A DNA stretch of 64,000 nt from positions 4,340,001 to 4,404,000 of the forward strand of contig CP069300.1 in the NCBI GenBank assembly GCA_016839165.1. Reading direction: 5' to 3'. Made by a program: the position numbers and the translations under genes. The stretch is from Bradyrhizobium sp. PSBB068 (GTDB lineage: Bacteria > Pseudomonadota > Alphaproteobacteria > Rhizobiales > Xanthobacteraceae). Shown here in pieces: positions 1 through 8,481 of this stretch; position 1 is the first letter of the stretch; each line of letters starts with the position of its first letter. Below the pieces are notes generated by a model. It saw only the letters and a program-made list of their open reading frames with translations. It made no database searches and was not told the DNA's origin.

Positions 1-300
1 GACCGGTCAACGCCCGCAGCTCCTGCCGCATTCCCGCGCCCCCGCCTCGCGGGATTTTTCCCGCGCAAGGGCGAGTGCTACCACTCCCGGGAGCGCAGAC
101 ACAATTGGAGCGGTTGGATTGCCCACTTAAACCGCAGCGGCAGCCGGTCTCCTCGGTTCATCCCTGCCGGCAGCGCCACGCTTCGACGTCGGCCTCGGTG
201 CGGGTCGCGAGGAAGACACCCGATGCGGCGAATCAAGATCGGTCGTGAGCTGGATAGCTGGATCAAAAACCGCAACCGCAGCGGTGCTGCAATGTCGGGC
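1..300. other. Stretch without a convincing gene
   Basis: I see no credible coding region here. Short open frames exist on both strands but have no ribosome site, no domain and arginine/proline-biased composition typical of shadow frames in GC-rich DNA. A short inverted repeat, cgcggga / tcccgcg around positions 47-66, could form a hairpin but lacks a following T-run. Confidence 0.5.
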
Positions 301-386
301 TGGTGGGGGAGGCAGGACTCGAACCTGCGAAGCCATGAGGCGGCTGATTTACAGTCAGCTCCCTTTGCCACTCGGGACACTCCCCC
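301..386 (-). tRNA. tRNA-Tyr (anticodon GUA)
   Basis: Read on the minus strand, a 7-bp acceptor stem GGGGGAG/CTCCCCC closes the molecule. The anticodon loop is CTGTAAA, giving GUA, and the T arm contains GGTTCGAGTCC. A long class II variable arm lies between, and the CCA end is encoded (complement at 301-303). The total length of 86 nt is usual for bacterial tRNA-Tyr. Confidence 0.96.
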
Positions 387-580
387 GTCCAACAGCGTCG
401 AACCGGCCGCGCGAGTGGCGGCGGACCGGGTCATCGAAATGACGCTGATAACCGGCCGACCCGAAGCGGGTGCGCGGTCGGGCGCGTTTATGGGGGAAGG
501 CGGTCCCCAAAGTCAACCAAGCGGGCGCGCAATTTGCCGGTTAAATTGCCATTCTGCGACACCCGTGACACAAGCCTCAC

Positions 581-1408
581 ATGAGCGACCGCGACCGCAG
601 ACCTAATTTCCGAGGCAAGGGCGGTAAACCCTTCCAAAAAGGGCCGAAATTCGGCCGCCCGCAAGGCCGGCGGGACCGCGAATCCGGTTCCGACGGGCCG
701 GTGATTCTGTATGGCTGGCACACGGTGGCGGCCGCGCTCGCAAACCCGGACCGGCAGATCCGCAAGCTTTACCTCACCGAGAACGCCGCCAAGCGCCTCG
801 CCGAGGAGAACATCGCGACCCGCGTCACCCCGGAGATCGTCCGGCCCGGCGATATCGACCGCCGCCTCACCCCCGATGCCGTGCATCAGGGCCTCTTGGC
901 GGAGGCCGATCCCCTGCCCTCGCCCGATATCGACACGCTGGCGCAGGAAGGCATCGTGCTGGTGCTCGACCAGATCACCGACCCGCACAATGTCGGCGCC
1001 ATCCTGCGCTCGGCGGCGGCATTCGCCGTGAAGGCGATCGTCACCACCGCCCGCCACAGCCCGGAGGCAACCGGCGTGCTGGCGAAGTCGGCCTCCGGCG
1101 CGCTCGAGCTGGTGCCTGTCGTCACGGTGCAGAACCTGGCGCGCGCGCTGAACGAGCTGAACGAGCACGGCTTCCAGACCGTCGGGCTCGACAGCGAGGG
1201 CACCGAGGATCTCGGCAAGGTTCAATTGCAACAGCCGCTCGCGCTGGTGCTCGGCGCCGAAGGCAAGGGCCTGCGGCAATTGACGCGCGAGACCTGCCGC
1301 GTGGTCGCCCGCCTCGACATGCCCGGCGCGATCAAGAGCCTGAACGTGTCGAACGCCGCCGCGCTCGCGCTCTATATCGGCGCCAGCCGGCTTGGGCTGA
1401 TGGGTTAG
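581..1408 (+). CDS. rlmB: TrmH-family rRNA 2'-O-methyltransferase (RlmB-like)
   Basis: This 275-residue protein belongs to the SPOUT/TrmH superfamily, which moves the methyl group of SAM to a ribose 2'-OH; RlmB acts on G2251 of 23S rRNA. A basic, glycine-rich leader (about residues 1-40) precedes a substrate-binding domain beginning near ILYGWHTV. The C-terminal half carries the three SPOUT motifs: NVGAILRSAAAF, LVLGAEGKGL, and MPGAIKSLNVSNAAALALY, the last forming the trefoil-knot SAM site. Length and motif order fit RlmB well. The gene diverges from tRNA-Tyr and starts about 195 bp from it. The exact target nucleotide cannot be read from sequence; TrmH itself is a less likely alternative. 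Confidence 0.9.
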   Translation: MSDRDRRPNFRGKGGKPFQKGPKFGRPQGRRDRESGSDGPVILYGWHTVAAALANPDRQIRKLYLTENAAKRLAEENIATRVTPEIVRPGDIDRRLTPDAVHQGLLAEADPLPSPDIDTLAQEGIVLVLDQITDPHNVGAILRSAAAFAVKAIVTTARHSPEATGVLAKSASGALELVPVVTVQNLARALNELNEHGFQTVGLDSEGTEDLGKVQLQQPLALVLGAEGKGLRQLTRETCRVVARLDMPGAIKSLNVSNAAALALYIGASRLGLMG

Positions 1409-1670
1409 CTTGATATCCGGATCGGCCGCGGCACTTGATGGGCTGCGGAGCCTGCGGTCCGGGGCGCTTGTGAGACGGCGCTCGCACGAATTTCTGAATA
1501 TTCGAAATCCACCCCTGATTTGCCCGACGTGTCAAGTCGCCCCGTCGACAGTCGCCCCGTCGAAGGCCGATCGCCGCCGGCCCCTTTGCATGGGGTTGTT
1601 TTCGATATTTTGGCCGCGCGCATCTGCAGCTGATGCGGCGCCGGCTACCGAAGCGACCCGACTTCAATGA
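1409..1670. other. Intergenic stretch, nothing recognised
   Basis: Between the rlmB stop and the terminator of the next leftward gene I find no frame with a ribosome site, domain or signal peptide. An 86-codon frame on the plus strand (1410-1670) is not supported by composition. Confidence 0.5.
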
Positions 1671-1712
1671 TCAAACGAACAGCGCCCGCTCGCGTCATGC
1701 GAACGGGCGCTG
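1671..1712 (-). terminator. Rho-independent-type terminator of the 1735-2169 gene
   Basis: cagcgcccg (1680-1688) pairs with cgggcgctg (1704-1712), and an inner tcgc/gcga stem extends it. On the minus strand the hairpin is followed by TTCGTTTGA, a moderately T-rich tail. It lies 22 bp after the stop codon of the leftward gene. Confidence 0.6.
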
Positions 1713-1734
1713 ATGTCTTCGACAGATCGCCGGA

Positions 1735-2169
1735 TCAGTAGTAGCGGCGCAGCACGCGGTGGCCATAGTGATAGGCCGGCGCGCGATGCGCGTAGCCATA
1801 GCGGTAGCCGTAGTGCGGACGGTACGGCCGATAGTGATGGCGATAGCCATAGTGGCGATATCCGTAGTACGGACGGCCATAGCCTTCGCGGTAGTACGGA
1901 CGCGGCGCCCAGTTGCCCGGGCCGGTGTAGGTCGGTCCCTGGTTGACGTAGTAGTACTGCTGCGCCGTGTCGGGATAGGCCGCCTCCGGGTCGGGCAGGC
2001 GTTCGACCGCGCCGTAACCGCCATAACCGTAGCCGTAGCCACCGCAACCGCCGCAGCCGTAATTCACGACAGGCGCGGAATAGCCGCAAGGGTTGAAGCC
2101 GCATGCCATTGCGGGTGCGGTCACCATGACGGCCACCGCCGCAATCAGTCCTTTGATCATTTGACGCAT
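1735..2169 (-). CDS. Small exported glycine/tyrosine-rich protein
   Basis: This 144-residue protein starts with a clear signal peptide (MRQMIKGLIAAVAVMVTAPAMA). Cysteines follow (ACGFNPCG, YGCGGCGG), then a long low-complexity part built from Y, G, R and H (YGYGYGGYG, YREGYGRPYYGYRHYGYRHHYRP). The start at 2169 is chosen because AGGAGA lies a few bases upstream and the signal peptide begins there; a longer frame to 2391 has no ribosome site and runs into the neighbouring gene. I do not recognise a family. Such Gly/Tyr/Arg-rich envelope proteins are frequent in Bradyrhizobium, but no function can be assigned. Confidence 0.7.
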   Translation of the reverse strand: MRQMIKGLIAAVAVMVTAPAMACGFNPCGYSAPVVNYGCGGCGGYGYGYGGYGAVERLPDPEAAYPDTAQQYYYVNQGPTYTGPGNWAPRPYYREGYGRPYYGYRHYGYRHHYRPYRPHYGYRYGYAHRAPAYHYGHRVLRRYY

Positions 2170-2249
2170 TACTCTCTCCTGTAGGTCTCTCTGTTCGTCG
2201 CGTAGCTCTTGGTGGCTATGTAAGGACCCCGGTTCACGGGGCTCTTGAT

Positions 2250-2723
2250 TTAGGGGCCCCGGGGGCGCGGTGGCCGCGGGACCGGCCCCGGCAGCGGCTG
2301 CGGCCCGTTGAATTGCGGTGCGTAGATCACCGCCGGCGGATCGACCGGCACGGAGGATTGCGCCGGCAGCGGCGCCGATCGCGCCGACCATGATTCATGA
2401 TAGCTCTCGGCGGGCTTGGGCAGTTGGCGGTTGGCCGGCGGCTCGATCTCGAGGCGGCCGTAACCCGGCATGTGGCCGAGGCTCGGATAATAGTGGCCGA
2501 CATTCGGCACCGGATCGATCGGGCGGCCGCCATAGATGGTCGGCACCATCGACTCGTTGCGCGCGAGCCCCATCGCGCTTTCGACCACCGCGTAGGAGGC
2601 GTCGACGCCATTGATGATGATGGGCACGCCGGGACGGTTGGGCACGACGATGTCGAAGCCGCCGCCGGCCAGCGCCGTCGAGGTCATCGCAGCCAATATC
2701 GCCAGCGCAAGAGTTGCGCGCAT
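2250..2723 (-). CDS. Exported proline-rich hypothetical protein
   Basis: This 157-residue product has a Sec signal peptide (MRATLALAILAAMTSTALAGGG). A mature part with FDIVVPNRPGVPIIINGVDASYAVVE follows, and the tail is very proline-rich (PQPLPGPVPRPPRPRGP). I recognise no catalytic motif. A GTG two codons upstream (2729) is an alternative start; ATG 2723 places the signal peptide best. It sits 80 bp upstream of the other exported protein on the same strand, so co-transcription is possible. Function unknown. Confidence 0.65.
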   Translation of the reverse strand: MRATLALAILAAMTSTALAGGGFDIVVPNRPGVPIIINGVDASYAVVESAMGLARNESMVPTIYGGRPIDPVPNVGHYYPSLGHMPGYGRLEIEPPANRQLPKPAESYHESWSARSAPLPAQSSVPVDPPAVIYAPQFNGPQPLPGPVPRPPRPRGP

Positions 2724-2894
2724 GATCACCCAGCGTCCCGAATTGTTCCAGGAGCAGCCTAGTCCAACAGCTCGGCGGAAGGGTTAAGGACGCGGGCCAA
2801 ACTGGCGGTAAGCCTAACGCGTAAGCATCGGCAACCGGTCAATGCGGCCGAGCGGGATCAGAAATCGTTAACGGCGGTCCTGGGCGAGCCCGTG

Positions 2895-3587
2895 TCAGGT
2901 GAAGGCGTTCTCGACGATCGAGTGGATGCCGATCGCAATCGTGACCGCGCCGACCGCCATCTGCAGGCCGCGATTGGCCCAGGTCAGCCAGCGCGCGGAG
3001 GCTGCGAGCGGCACCGCGATCACGCTGGACAGCACGCCCATGCCGATCATCGAGCCGACCCCGAACAGCGCGACATAGCCTAGCCCGATCACCGGGCTCG
3101 GCGCCTGCGACACCGTCAATACCAGCAGCGCCGCCGACCCGGCCATGCCGTGCATCAGGCCGACCAGCAGCGTGCGCCAGCGGAAGCCGTGCCCGTGGCT
3201 GTGCGCGGCGCGGGCGTGCGGCCCGGTCTCGCCCGCGTGGCTATGGGCGTGGAAATGCGTGGTGTCGCCATGCGAATGGCTGTGGAAATGCACGCGGTCG
3301 CGCCACAGCCGCCACCACACATGCGCACCGAGCCCGACCAGCATGACGCCGACCGCGGTCTCGATCGGCTGCGACACCGTTTCGGGAATCGCCCGTCCGA
3401 GCAGGATCGCGACGCCGGCAAAAATGAACAGCGTCAGCGTATGACCGAGGCCCCAGGTCAGGCCATGCTTGACGATGTCACCGACATGGGTCCGGCGCGC
3501 CGCGATGCTTGATACGGCTGCGATGTGATCCGGCTCCAGCGCATGCTGCATGCCGAGCAGAAAGCCAAGACTCAAGATTCCGAACAT
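2895..3587 (-). CDS. NicO/UreH-type nickel/cobalt (metal) permease
   Basis: This 230-residue inner-membrane protein probably moves Ni2+ or Co2+. Helix 1-2 contains the HX4DH signature of the nickel/cobalt transporter superfamily (GMQHALEPDHIAAV). About six hydrophobic segments are visible, split by a cytoplasmic or periplasmic histidine-rich loop near residues 115-150 (HFHSHSHGDTTHFHAHSH, then HSHGHGF), a likely metal buffer or sensor. The start at 3587 has GGGGA nine bases upstream; an upstream in-frame ATG at 3632 adds a basic, unconserved leader. Direction of transport (uptake or efflux) is not decidable. No urease, hydrogenase or cobalamin gene is adjacent and I could not find a cobalamin riboswitch. 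Confidence 0.82.
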   Translation of the reverse strand: MFGILSLGFLLGMQHALEPDHIAAVSSIAARRTHVGDIVKHGLTWGLGHTLTLFIFAGVAILLGRAIPETVSQPIETAVGVMLVGLGAHVWWRLWRDRVHFHSHSHGDTTHFHAHSHAGETGPHARAAHSHGHGFRWRTLLVGLMHGMAGSAALLVLTVSQAPSPVIGLGYVALFGVGSMIGMGVLSSVIAVPLAASARWLTWANRGLQMAVGAVTIAIGIHSIVENAFT

Positions 3588-3815
3588 CAATTCCCCGCGC
3601 CGACGCCAGATCGAACACTGCTGTACACGCAATTCTCGTTAAAGCCCGCATGGTCCGGAACGCATCATGCGCCGGCTACCGGAACTTCACAGTGGTTTGA
3701 ACGCGGGGCAAGGCGGCAGAACGGCTTTGTCTGCACCCCCGGTACCTGGTTCCGCGGCAGCGACGGCCGACAGCCCCCCTGCCAGCCAGTAGCTCCGGCC
3801 GAGACGACGATACGC

Positions 3816-3842
3816 AAAGGGCGGCCTTCGGGCCGCCTTTTT
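3816..3842 (+). terminator. Strong rho-independent terminator with no gene upstream on its strand
   Basis: A perfect 7-bp stem ggcggcc/ggccgcc (3820-3826 and 3831-3837), extended by A-T pairs, closes on a TTCG tetraloop and is followed by TTTTT on the plus strand. No plus-strand coding gene lies between 1408 and this point, so it ends either a non-coding transcript or a spurious one. Confidence 0.8.
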
Positions 3843-3965
3843 GCTGCCCGGCCGGAGGCGAAGCGGTCGATCAGGGCCTTCCGGGCTCTGGCCCTGGTCG
3901 GGCCGTCGGGTTCTGGCCCTGGCGCGCCAAGTCTGCTATGCGAGCGCGCAAATCATTCCGATGTT

Positions 3966-4040
3966 GCCGGCTTAGCTCAGCGGTAGAGCAGCAGTTTTGT
4001 AAACTGAAGGTCGGGGGTTCAATCCCCTCAGCCGGCACCA
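3966..4040 (+). tRNA. tRNA-Thr (anticodon UGU)
   Basis: The acceptor stem is GCCGGCT/AGCCGGC, the D arm is AGCTCAGCGGTAGAGC, and the anticodon stem-loop contains TTTTGTAAA, giving UGU. The T arm is GGGGGTTCAATCCCC and CCA is encoded. It is 75 nt long, as expected. Confidence 0.96.
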
Positions 4041-4200
4041 GCTCTCCACGCTGGCTCATCGCACCCGCCGAACGCCGGTTTGCCGCGCGGTCTGCCAAGA
4101 CTTGGCGTTGGACAACCGGGTCGTGGAACTTGCACTCACCGAAAATAGTCCGCAAACTTGTGCAACAGGGAAGCCACACGCGAATTCGGGCACTCACCGG

Positions 4201-4515
4201 ATGACGGAAAAGCAGCTGCGGGCGAGGACATCTCTGCTGAAGGCAATGCTGCTCGTCTCTGCCCTGCTGATGGGCTACTCGGATCTCATCACCACCAACG
4301 AGATATTGCAGCGCGGAATGGGCGAACTGAACCCGTTCATGCGGTTCACCCAGGAGTGGCTGGGCGAATGGTGGCTGATTGCCAAGCTGGGTCTGACCTA
4401 TCTCGTGATGTGGATGCTTTGGCGCGGCAAAAGCGAACGCCAGATGGCCTATGTGGTCGCCTTCATTGCGACGCCCGTGTACAACAATCTGATCATTCTC
4501 GCGGGCTCCAATTGA
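4201..4515 (+). CDS. DUF5658-like small membrane protein
   Basis: This 104-residue protein has three to four hydrophobic segments. The first helix is followed by YSDLITTNEILQRGMGELNPFMRF, matching the DUF5658 pattern of an Asp/Thr pair, a Gly and an ELNP motif between helices. The start at 4201 is preferred because the helix begins soon after; an in-frame ATG at 4102 would add 33 residues with no membrane or conserved character. The gene follows tRNA-Thr by 160 bp. Function of the family is unknown. Confidence 0.68.
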   Translation: MTEKQLRARTSLLKAMLLVSALLMGYSDLITTNEILQRGMGELNPFMRFTQEWLGEWWLIAKLGLTYLVMWMLWRGKSERQMAYVVAFIATPVYNNLIILAGSN

Positions 4516-4718
4516 GCTGACCTGCGCTCGTGCCGGCCAGCCGCCGGCAACGCCGCCTCGCATCGTTGGTCAGACCTCTCCGTGTTGCGGCTGTTGCATC
4601 CGATTGATATTTCGAACCATGTCCGGCAGACGGGACTGAGGATAGCGTTGGACAAGGTGCCCGCACCGGCCCTACCGCTTGGTTGCGGCAATAGAGGTTA
4701 TCAGACGCGGTTCTGACG

Positions 4719-4901
4719 ATGGACTGGTCCTACTATCTCGTCGGCGTTGCCGTCGTCCTGCTTCTCCTCGCCTATCGCCTGCATGGCGGGCTGTTCAGGA
4801 AGGATACACTGCAGGACGAGAGGCTGAATCGACTGATCGATGAGCGCATCGATCGCATGGACCTGAGGCGCGAGAAGAAGCACAGCCCGTCCCAGCCGTA
4901 A
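4719..4901 (+). CDS. 60-residue single-span membrane protein
   Basis: The product starts MDWSYYLVGVAVVLLLLAY, one transmembrane helix, followed by a charged amphipathic tail with heptad-like Leu/Ile spacing (LQDERLNRLIDERIDRMDLRR). This layout suggests a small membrane-anchored coiled-coil protein. No family recognised and only a weak ribosome site (ggttctgacg), so confidence is moderate. Confidence 0.55.
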   Translation: MDWSYYLVGVAVVLLLLAYRLHGGLFRKDTLQDERLNRLIDERIDRMDLRREKKHSPSQP

Positions 4902-5525
4902 GGACCGGGCAGCCAACGGCTCCTCGCTTGGCTCGTCAGTCTACCGAGATGGATCGCCGACCGCAGCAGCCCCGCCAGCTCGCAGGTGAATACGGCAGTT
5001 CCGCGGACGGAGACGAAAGCTTTGACGCCGGTGCGCTGGCCGCAGCAAGGTTCTTCGATCCAGCTGCCGACGCGGTCCGCGCCTGCAAGTCTCTTGATGA
5101 TCCCGTGAACGCAGACCGTCCTGCTGCGGATGTCACTTTCAAACCGAAGTGCCTGGGCATCGAGTCCTCCATCCAGATTTTTTTGCGGCTCACGCCGGGT
5201 GTTCGTCCCCAGGAGCAATCCGAACACGTGCGTGCGATTCAATCAAAGCGCTTGGCTCGATTCCCCACAAGCACGGAGAGAACCGTATGACTCCGGTCTT
5301 CAGCTTCGCATCATCGATTGCGCTGCCCGGCGCGCGCCGCAGGCTGCGCATCTGCATGTCGTCCGAACCGCGCTGCGATCCGGGACCGGTTGGTAAACCG
5401 CAACCGACCACGCCTGCTCTTGGCAGGAATCGTGGGATCATCCCCGTAGGATCACCCACCCCTCGCCTTGCTTCTGTCCTTGCGGCCCGAAACGGGGTAT
5501 GCAGAATGCGGATGGGACTCAGCCA
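4902..5525. other. 600-bp stretch without a convincing gene
   Basis: Open frames occur on both strands (for example 4928-5290 plus and 4936-5193 minus), but none has a ribosome site, a recognisable domain or a signal peptide, and their composition is that of shadow frames. It may be decayed sequence. Confidence 0.45.
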
Positions 5526-5708
5526 ATGACCTATTTGATCCTTGCCCGGGACGGCACCAGCCAAATCGTGCTGAAGCGCGACAGCGAAGACGCGGCCGAG
5601 AAGAAGGCACGCGAACTGAAGGAGATGGGCTGGTTCGAGGTCGAGGTCCGCGAGGACAAGGCGGGGCACGCGACCGCGCTGACTGATCGCCCGCCGACCC
5701 TTCAATGA
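5526..5708 (+). CDS. Small soluble protein, 60 residues
   Basis: The product begins MTYLILARDGTSQIVLKRDS and continues into an acidic/basic helix (EDAAEKKARELKEMGWFEVEV), giving a beta-alpha-beta look. The start at 5526 is taken because the strand-like MTYLILARDG begins there. It is followed after 53 bp by another 60-residue gene on the same strand. No family recognised. Confidence 0.6.
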   Translation: MTYLILARDGTSQIVLKRDSEDAAEKKARELKEMGWFEVEVREDKAGHATALTDRPPTLQ

Positions 5709-5761
5709 CGCCTTGATGAACCTTTGCCCGGTGGCCCTTACACATGTGTGAGGAGCCCACC

Positions 5762-5944
5762 ATGTCCGACACAGCACATTACCGCTTCCAGTCCGATCAA
5801 GCGCGACGGCTCGCCCGCCAGGTTACCGACGCCGCGGTGCGCGAAAAGCTGCTCGAAATGGCCGAGGAGTATGGCCGCTACGCCGACCTGATCGAGGCCC
5901 GCGGCGCCGAATCGGCCCCCGTCGAGGCGGTGACCGCCCACTAA
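5762..5944 (+). CDS. Small helical protein, 60 residues
   Basis: GAGGAG lies seven bases before the ATG at 5762. The protein is mostly alpha-helical with repeated pattern ARRLARQVTD, LLEMAEEYGRYADL and an alanine-rich tail. Similar short proteins beginning with a tyrosine/arginine helix and an EMAEEY stretch are common in Bradyrhizobium, but I know no function for them. It probably follows the 5526 gene in one transcript. Confidence 0.65.
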   Translation: MSDTAHYRFQSDQARRLARQVTDAAVREKLLEMAEEYGRYADLIEARGAESAPVEAVTAH

Positions 5945-6257
5945 GGCTGCCCACTCCGCTCCCGCCCCGTCGCGAATATCGTCCCCCGTACAAGATCAGC
6001 GGCATTGCCGCCGCGCCCGCCGCACCTCGGCCGGTCCCGAATCAAGCGCCGCTACATTGTCAGCCGCCGGTCCGGATCGCCGGTACCCCGTTCGTCTCGA
6101 ACGCCAATGCCCGCCTGTGCTGACGGTGCCCACGCCCGGCGATTGTCACAATTATGTCACCGCACCCGTGAAACAGGCGTCTTCGTCAACCATCATGATG
6201 ACCGGTGCTTGATTCCGCGCGGTTGCTTTGCTGGAATCCGCGCGCTCAAGGTGCGCC
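5945..6257. other. Intergenic, nothing recognised
   Basis: About 310 bp with no supported frame, hairpin or repeat on either strand. Confidence 0.4.
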
Positions 6258-6773
6258 ATGAAATGGATGAAAGAACGCGATCTCCTGATCGCGCAGACAA
6301 TGGCCTTCGTACAGTCGGTGAAGGGCAAGCTGCCCGACGCCGAGGTGGCGGCGCCTGCCCAGCGGACCGCCGCAACGCCAGCCGCGACCGAACCGGCCTT
6401 GGAGACAAGGGCCGCCTTGGAGACCAAGGTTACACCGGAGCTCAAGCCTGCGGCCGAGGCCCAAACGGAGGCCCCGAGGGTGGTCATGCCGCCCCCGCTT
6501 CCAGTGCCTACCGTGCTTGAGGGCCTGCCCCCCGCTCCGTCGCCCCTAGCGGTGACGGTCGTCGAAGTCCCGCCGCCACCGGCGCAGCCGCCGCACTTCC
6601 CGAAGCTCGACATCCGTGGTGACTTTGGGTCCGAGGTCCGGGAACGGGTTGCCAACTTCCGCGCACAGCAACAGCGCTTCCTCAGAGAGCGTGAGGAGTA
6701 CTGCACCACGACCATGGCCAAGGTCCGCGCCGCGATCCGCGACAACAGCGAGCTGCCGCGCTCCGGCAAGTAA
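6258..6773 (+). CDS. Hypothetical protein with alanine/proline-rich linker
   Basis: The 171-residue product has three parts. Residues 1-25 are a helix (MKWMKERDLLIAQTMAFVQSV). Residues 26-125 are a low-complexity A/P/E/T linker. Residues 126-171 are a charged helical tail (LDIRGDFGSEVRERVANFRAQQQRF). The start at 6258 fits the first helix; ATG 6228 would add ten residues. No family recognised; the helix-linker-helix plan suggests a structural or tethering role, which is a guess. Confidence 0.6.
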   Translation: MKWMKERDLLIAQTMAFVQSVKGKLPDAEVAAPAQRTAATPAATEPALETRAALETKVTPELKPAAEAQTEAPRVVMPPPLPVPTVLEGLPPAPSPLAVTVVEVPPPPAQPPHFPKLDIRGDFGSEVRERVANFRAQQQRFLREREEYCTTTMAKVRAAIRDNSELPRSGK

Positions 6774-6809
6774 CCGGCGCGCTTTAATCTCCGAACCGAC
6801 GACTGGACT

Positions 6810-7967
6810 TCAGCCCCGCGCGCCGGTTTTCACCGGCTCGGTCAGGAAGCGCCCGCTCGAGGGCGCCGGCGCCGGCTCTGCCATGGCGTCGAGGCCGGGC
6901 TGCCCGCCTTCGACCATAGACCGCAGGCCAGCCATAGCCTGGGTCATGCGTTCGGCGAATTTGGCCGCGGCGCCATCGAGGAATGCCTTGTCCTTCGGCT
7001 TCGGCTTGGCGATCCGCAGTTCGAAACGGGACGTTCCGTCCGGACCGTCCAGAACTGCCCGGGTCATGATGATGCGCGGCGCGCCGGGCACCGGCAGCGT
7101 GATGCCGACCGTGAAGTAATCGACCGGACGCCAGTCGAGCGTCTCCTCGACATTGGTATGGTTGCCGTGCGCGCAATGATTTTTGGTGCCGACACCGCGT
7201 CGCCCCTTGCCCGACTCCTCGACGATGTCGTCGGCGTCCCACCATTTCCGCCATTGCCCGGGCACGGTGATGAACTCCCACACCGTCTGCCGCGGCGCGG
7301 CGATGTCGAACTCGAGGATGGCGTAGGCGTCTTCGCGCGTCACCTCCATCCGAAGCTGCGCGTCGTCCTGTTGCCACGCCGCTTCGAGATCGCGGACCCA
7401 TAGCGTCACATCGCCGATGATGTCGATGGTCTCGTGATGCGGGATGAGCCCCTGCGCCACCGGATCGACGCCCATGGCGCGGATCGCCGCGTCGCTGTAG
7501 AGCGCGTAGGCACGGCCGCCAAGCTTTTCGCCAACGCTGTTCTTGAGCAGCCGGTGGACCAGGATGACATCGCGCCCGGCGAGTTCTTCCCTGCCGCCCA
7601 TCTTCTGCTTCACCATCTCGCCGTGATGGATCACGAATTTGAAATCGAGATCGCCCATCGCGACGCAGGCCCGGCACTCGCATGTCGAGGCCTGGCGGAT
7701 GTCGCGCAGGCGCCGGCGGAATTTGAAATAGGCCCCCTCGATCGCGTCCTGCAGCAGCGAGCCGTCGATCGTCGCGGTCGAGTAGACGAATGCGGCGTCG
7801 CCCTCGAACTTGGCGAGGCGAAATGGCGGGCGCAGCCCCTTCACCACAACATCCATGAAATCGGCGATGATATCCTGCGCGTGGTCGAGTTCGACCGCCG
7901 CCAGGAAGTTGGTGTAGCCGGAGATGTCGGCAATCGCGAAATATGCCGCTTCAGCTTTCGGAAGCAT
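6810..7967 (-). CDS. DUF2652 (cyclase-like) domain fused to SRPBCC domain
   Basis: The N-terminal half (about residues 1-200) is DUF2652, related to class III nucleotidyl cyclases: DISGYTNFL near residue 14 resembles the first metal-Asp motif and FEGDAAFVY near residue 54 the second. A cysteine cluster (STCECRACVAMGD) lies around residue 95. The C-terminal half (about 205-350) reads as a START/SRPBCC ligand-binding fold (YAILEFDIAAPRQTVWEFI, then WRKWWDAD), followed by a disordered tail. GGGAGG precedes the ATG. No adenylate cyclase substrate residues are evident, so catalytic activity is uncertain. Divergent from the exported 8044 gene. Confidence 0.75.
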   Translation of the reverse strand: MLPKAEAAYFAIADISGYTNFLAAVELDHAQDIIADFMDVVVKGLRPPFRLAKFEGDAAFVYSTATIDGSLLQDAIEGAYFKFRRRLRDIRQASTCECRACVAMGDLDFKFVIHHGEMVKQKMGGREELAGRDVILVHRLLKNSVGEKLGGRAYALYSDAAIRAMGVDPVAQGLIPHHETIDIIGDVTLWVRDLEAAWQQDDAQLRMEVTREDAYAILEFDIAAPRQTVWEFITVPGQWRKWWDADDIVEESGKGRRGVGTKNHCAHGNHTNVEETLDWRPVDYFTVGITLPVPGAPRIIMTRAVLDGPDGTSRFELRIAKPKPKDKAFLDGAAAKFAERMTQAMAGLRSMVEGGQPGLDAMAEPAPAPSSGRFLTEPVKTGARG

Positions 7968-8043
7968 CGAGACCTCCCGCGCAACCGGTTCACGCCGTCC
8001 ACGTGGATACGCAGTTTGTCATACCACACCGAAGGGAGATAAC

Positions 8044-8445
8044 ATGAGATTCGTTGCTGCCGCCGCATTGGCTCTTGTGGGCTGGCTTGCCGGCATCAAT
8101 TGCGCAAGCGCGCAAGACGCCGCCATGAAAACCACGCCGACGACCAAAATTCTCGCCATCGGCACCATCAATCCCGGCTTTGAACAATCGCAAGTGCGTG
8201 CTGTTCTCCCCGAGGAAGTTCGCGAAACCGTCGATCTCTACCTCGCCGGCAAGATCGAGCAGTGGTACTCGCTCCAGGGAAAGCCGGGCGTGGCCTTCAT
8301 CATCAACGTCACCGATCCGGCCGTCGCGCACGAGATGCTCGAAAAGCTGCCTTTGGGCAAAGCCCATATGATGAGCTTCGAGCTGATCCCGATCGGCCCG
8401 CTCAACCCGCTTCGGTTCTTGCAGGGCATGCAGCCGAAACCTTGA
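8044..8445 (+). CDS. Exported YciI/muconolactone-isomerase-like dimeric alpha/beta-barrel protein
   Basis: This 133-residue protein has a signal peptide (MRFVAAAALALVGWLAGINCASAQ). The mature part begins KILAIGTINPGF and contains a beta-alpha-beta arrangement ending in AHMMSFELIPIGPLNP, which resembles the small ferredoxin-like fold of the YciI/muconolactone isomerase group. AAGGGAGATAAC provides the ribosome site for 8044. The fold assignment is inference. It diverges from the DUF2652 gene and converges with the hydrolase at 8482. Confidence 0.65.
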   Translation: MRFVAAAALALVGWLAGINCASAQDAAMKTTPTTKILAIGTINPGFEQSQVRAVLPEEVRETVDLYLAGKIEQWYSLQGKPGVAFIINVTDPAVAHEMLEKLPLGKAHMMSFELIPIGPLNPLRFLQGMQPKP

Positions 8446-8481
8446 GACGGGCCATGCCTGACTTGGGCGTGGCGCGCAGCC

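Noticed and set aside
3588..3815. Cobalamin riboswitch before the NicO-type gene
   Set aside because: A CCACTGTGA-like stretch occurs on the minus strand, but the AGACCTGCC element and the right spacing are missing.
4928..5290. 120-codon plus-strand frame as a gene
   Set aside because: No ribosome site, low-complexity composition and no recognisable domain.
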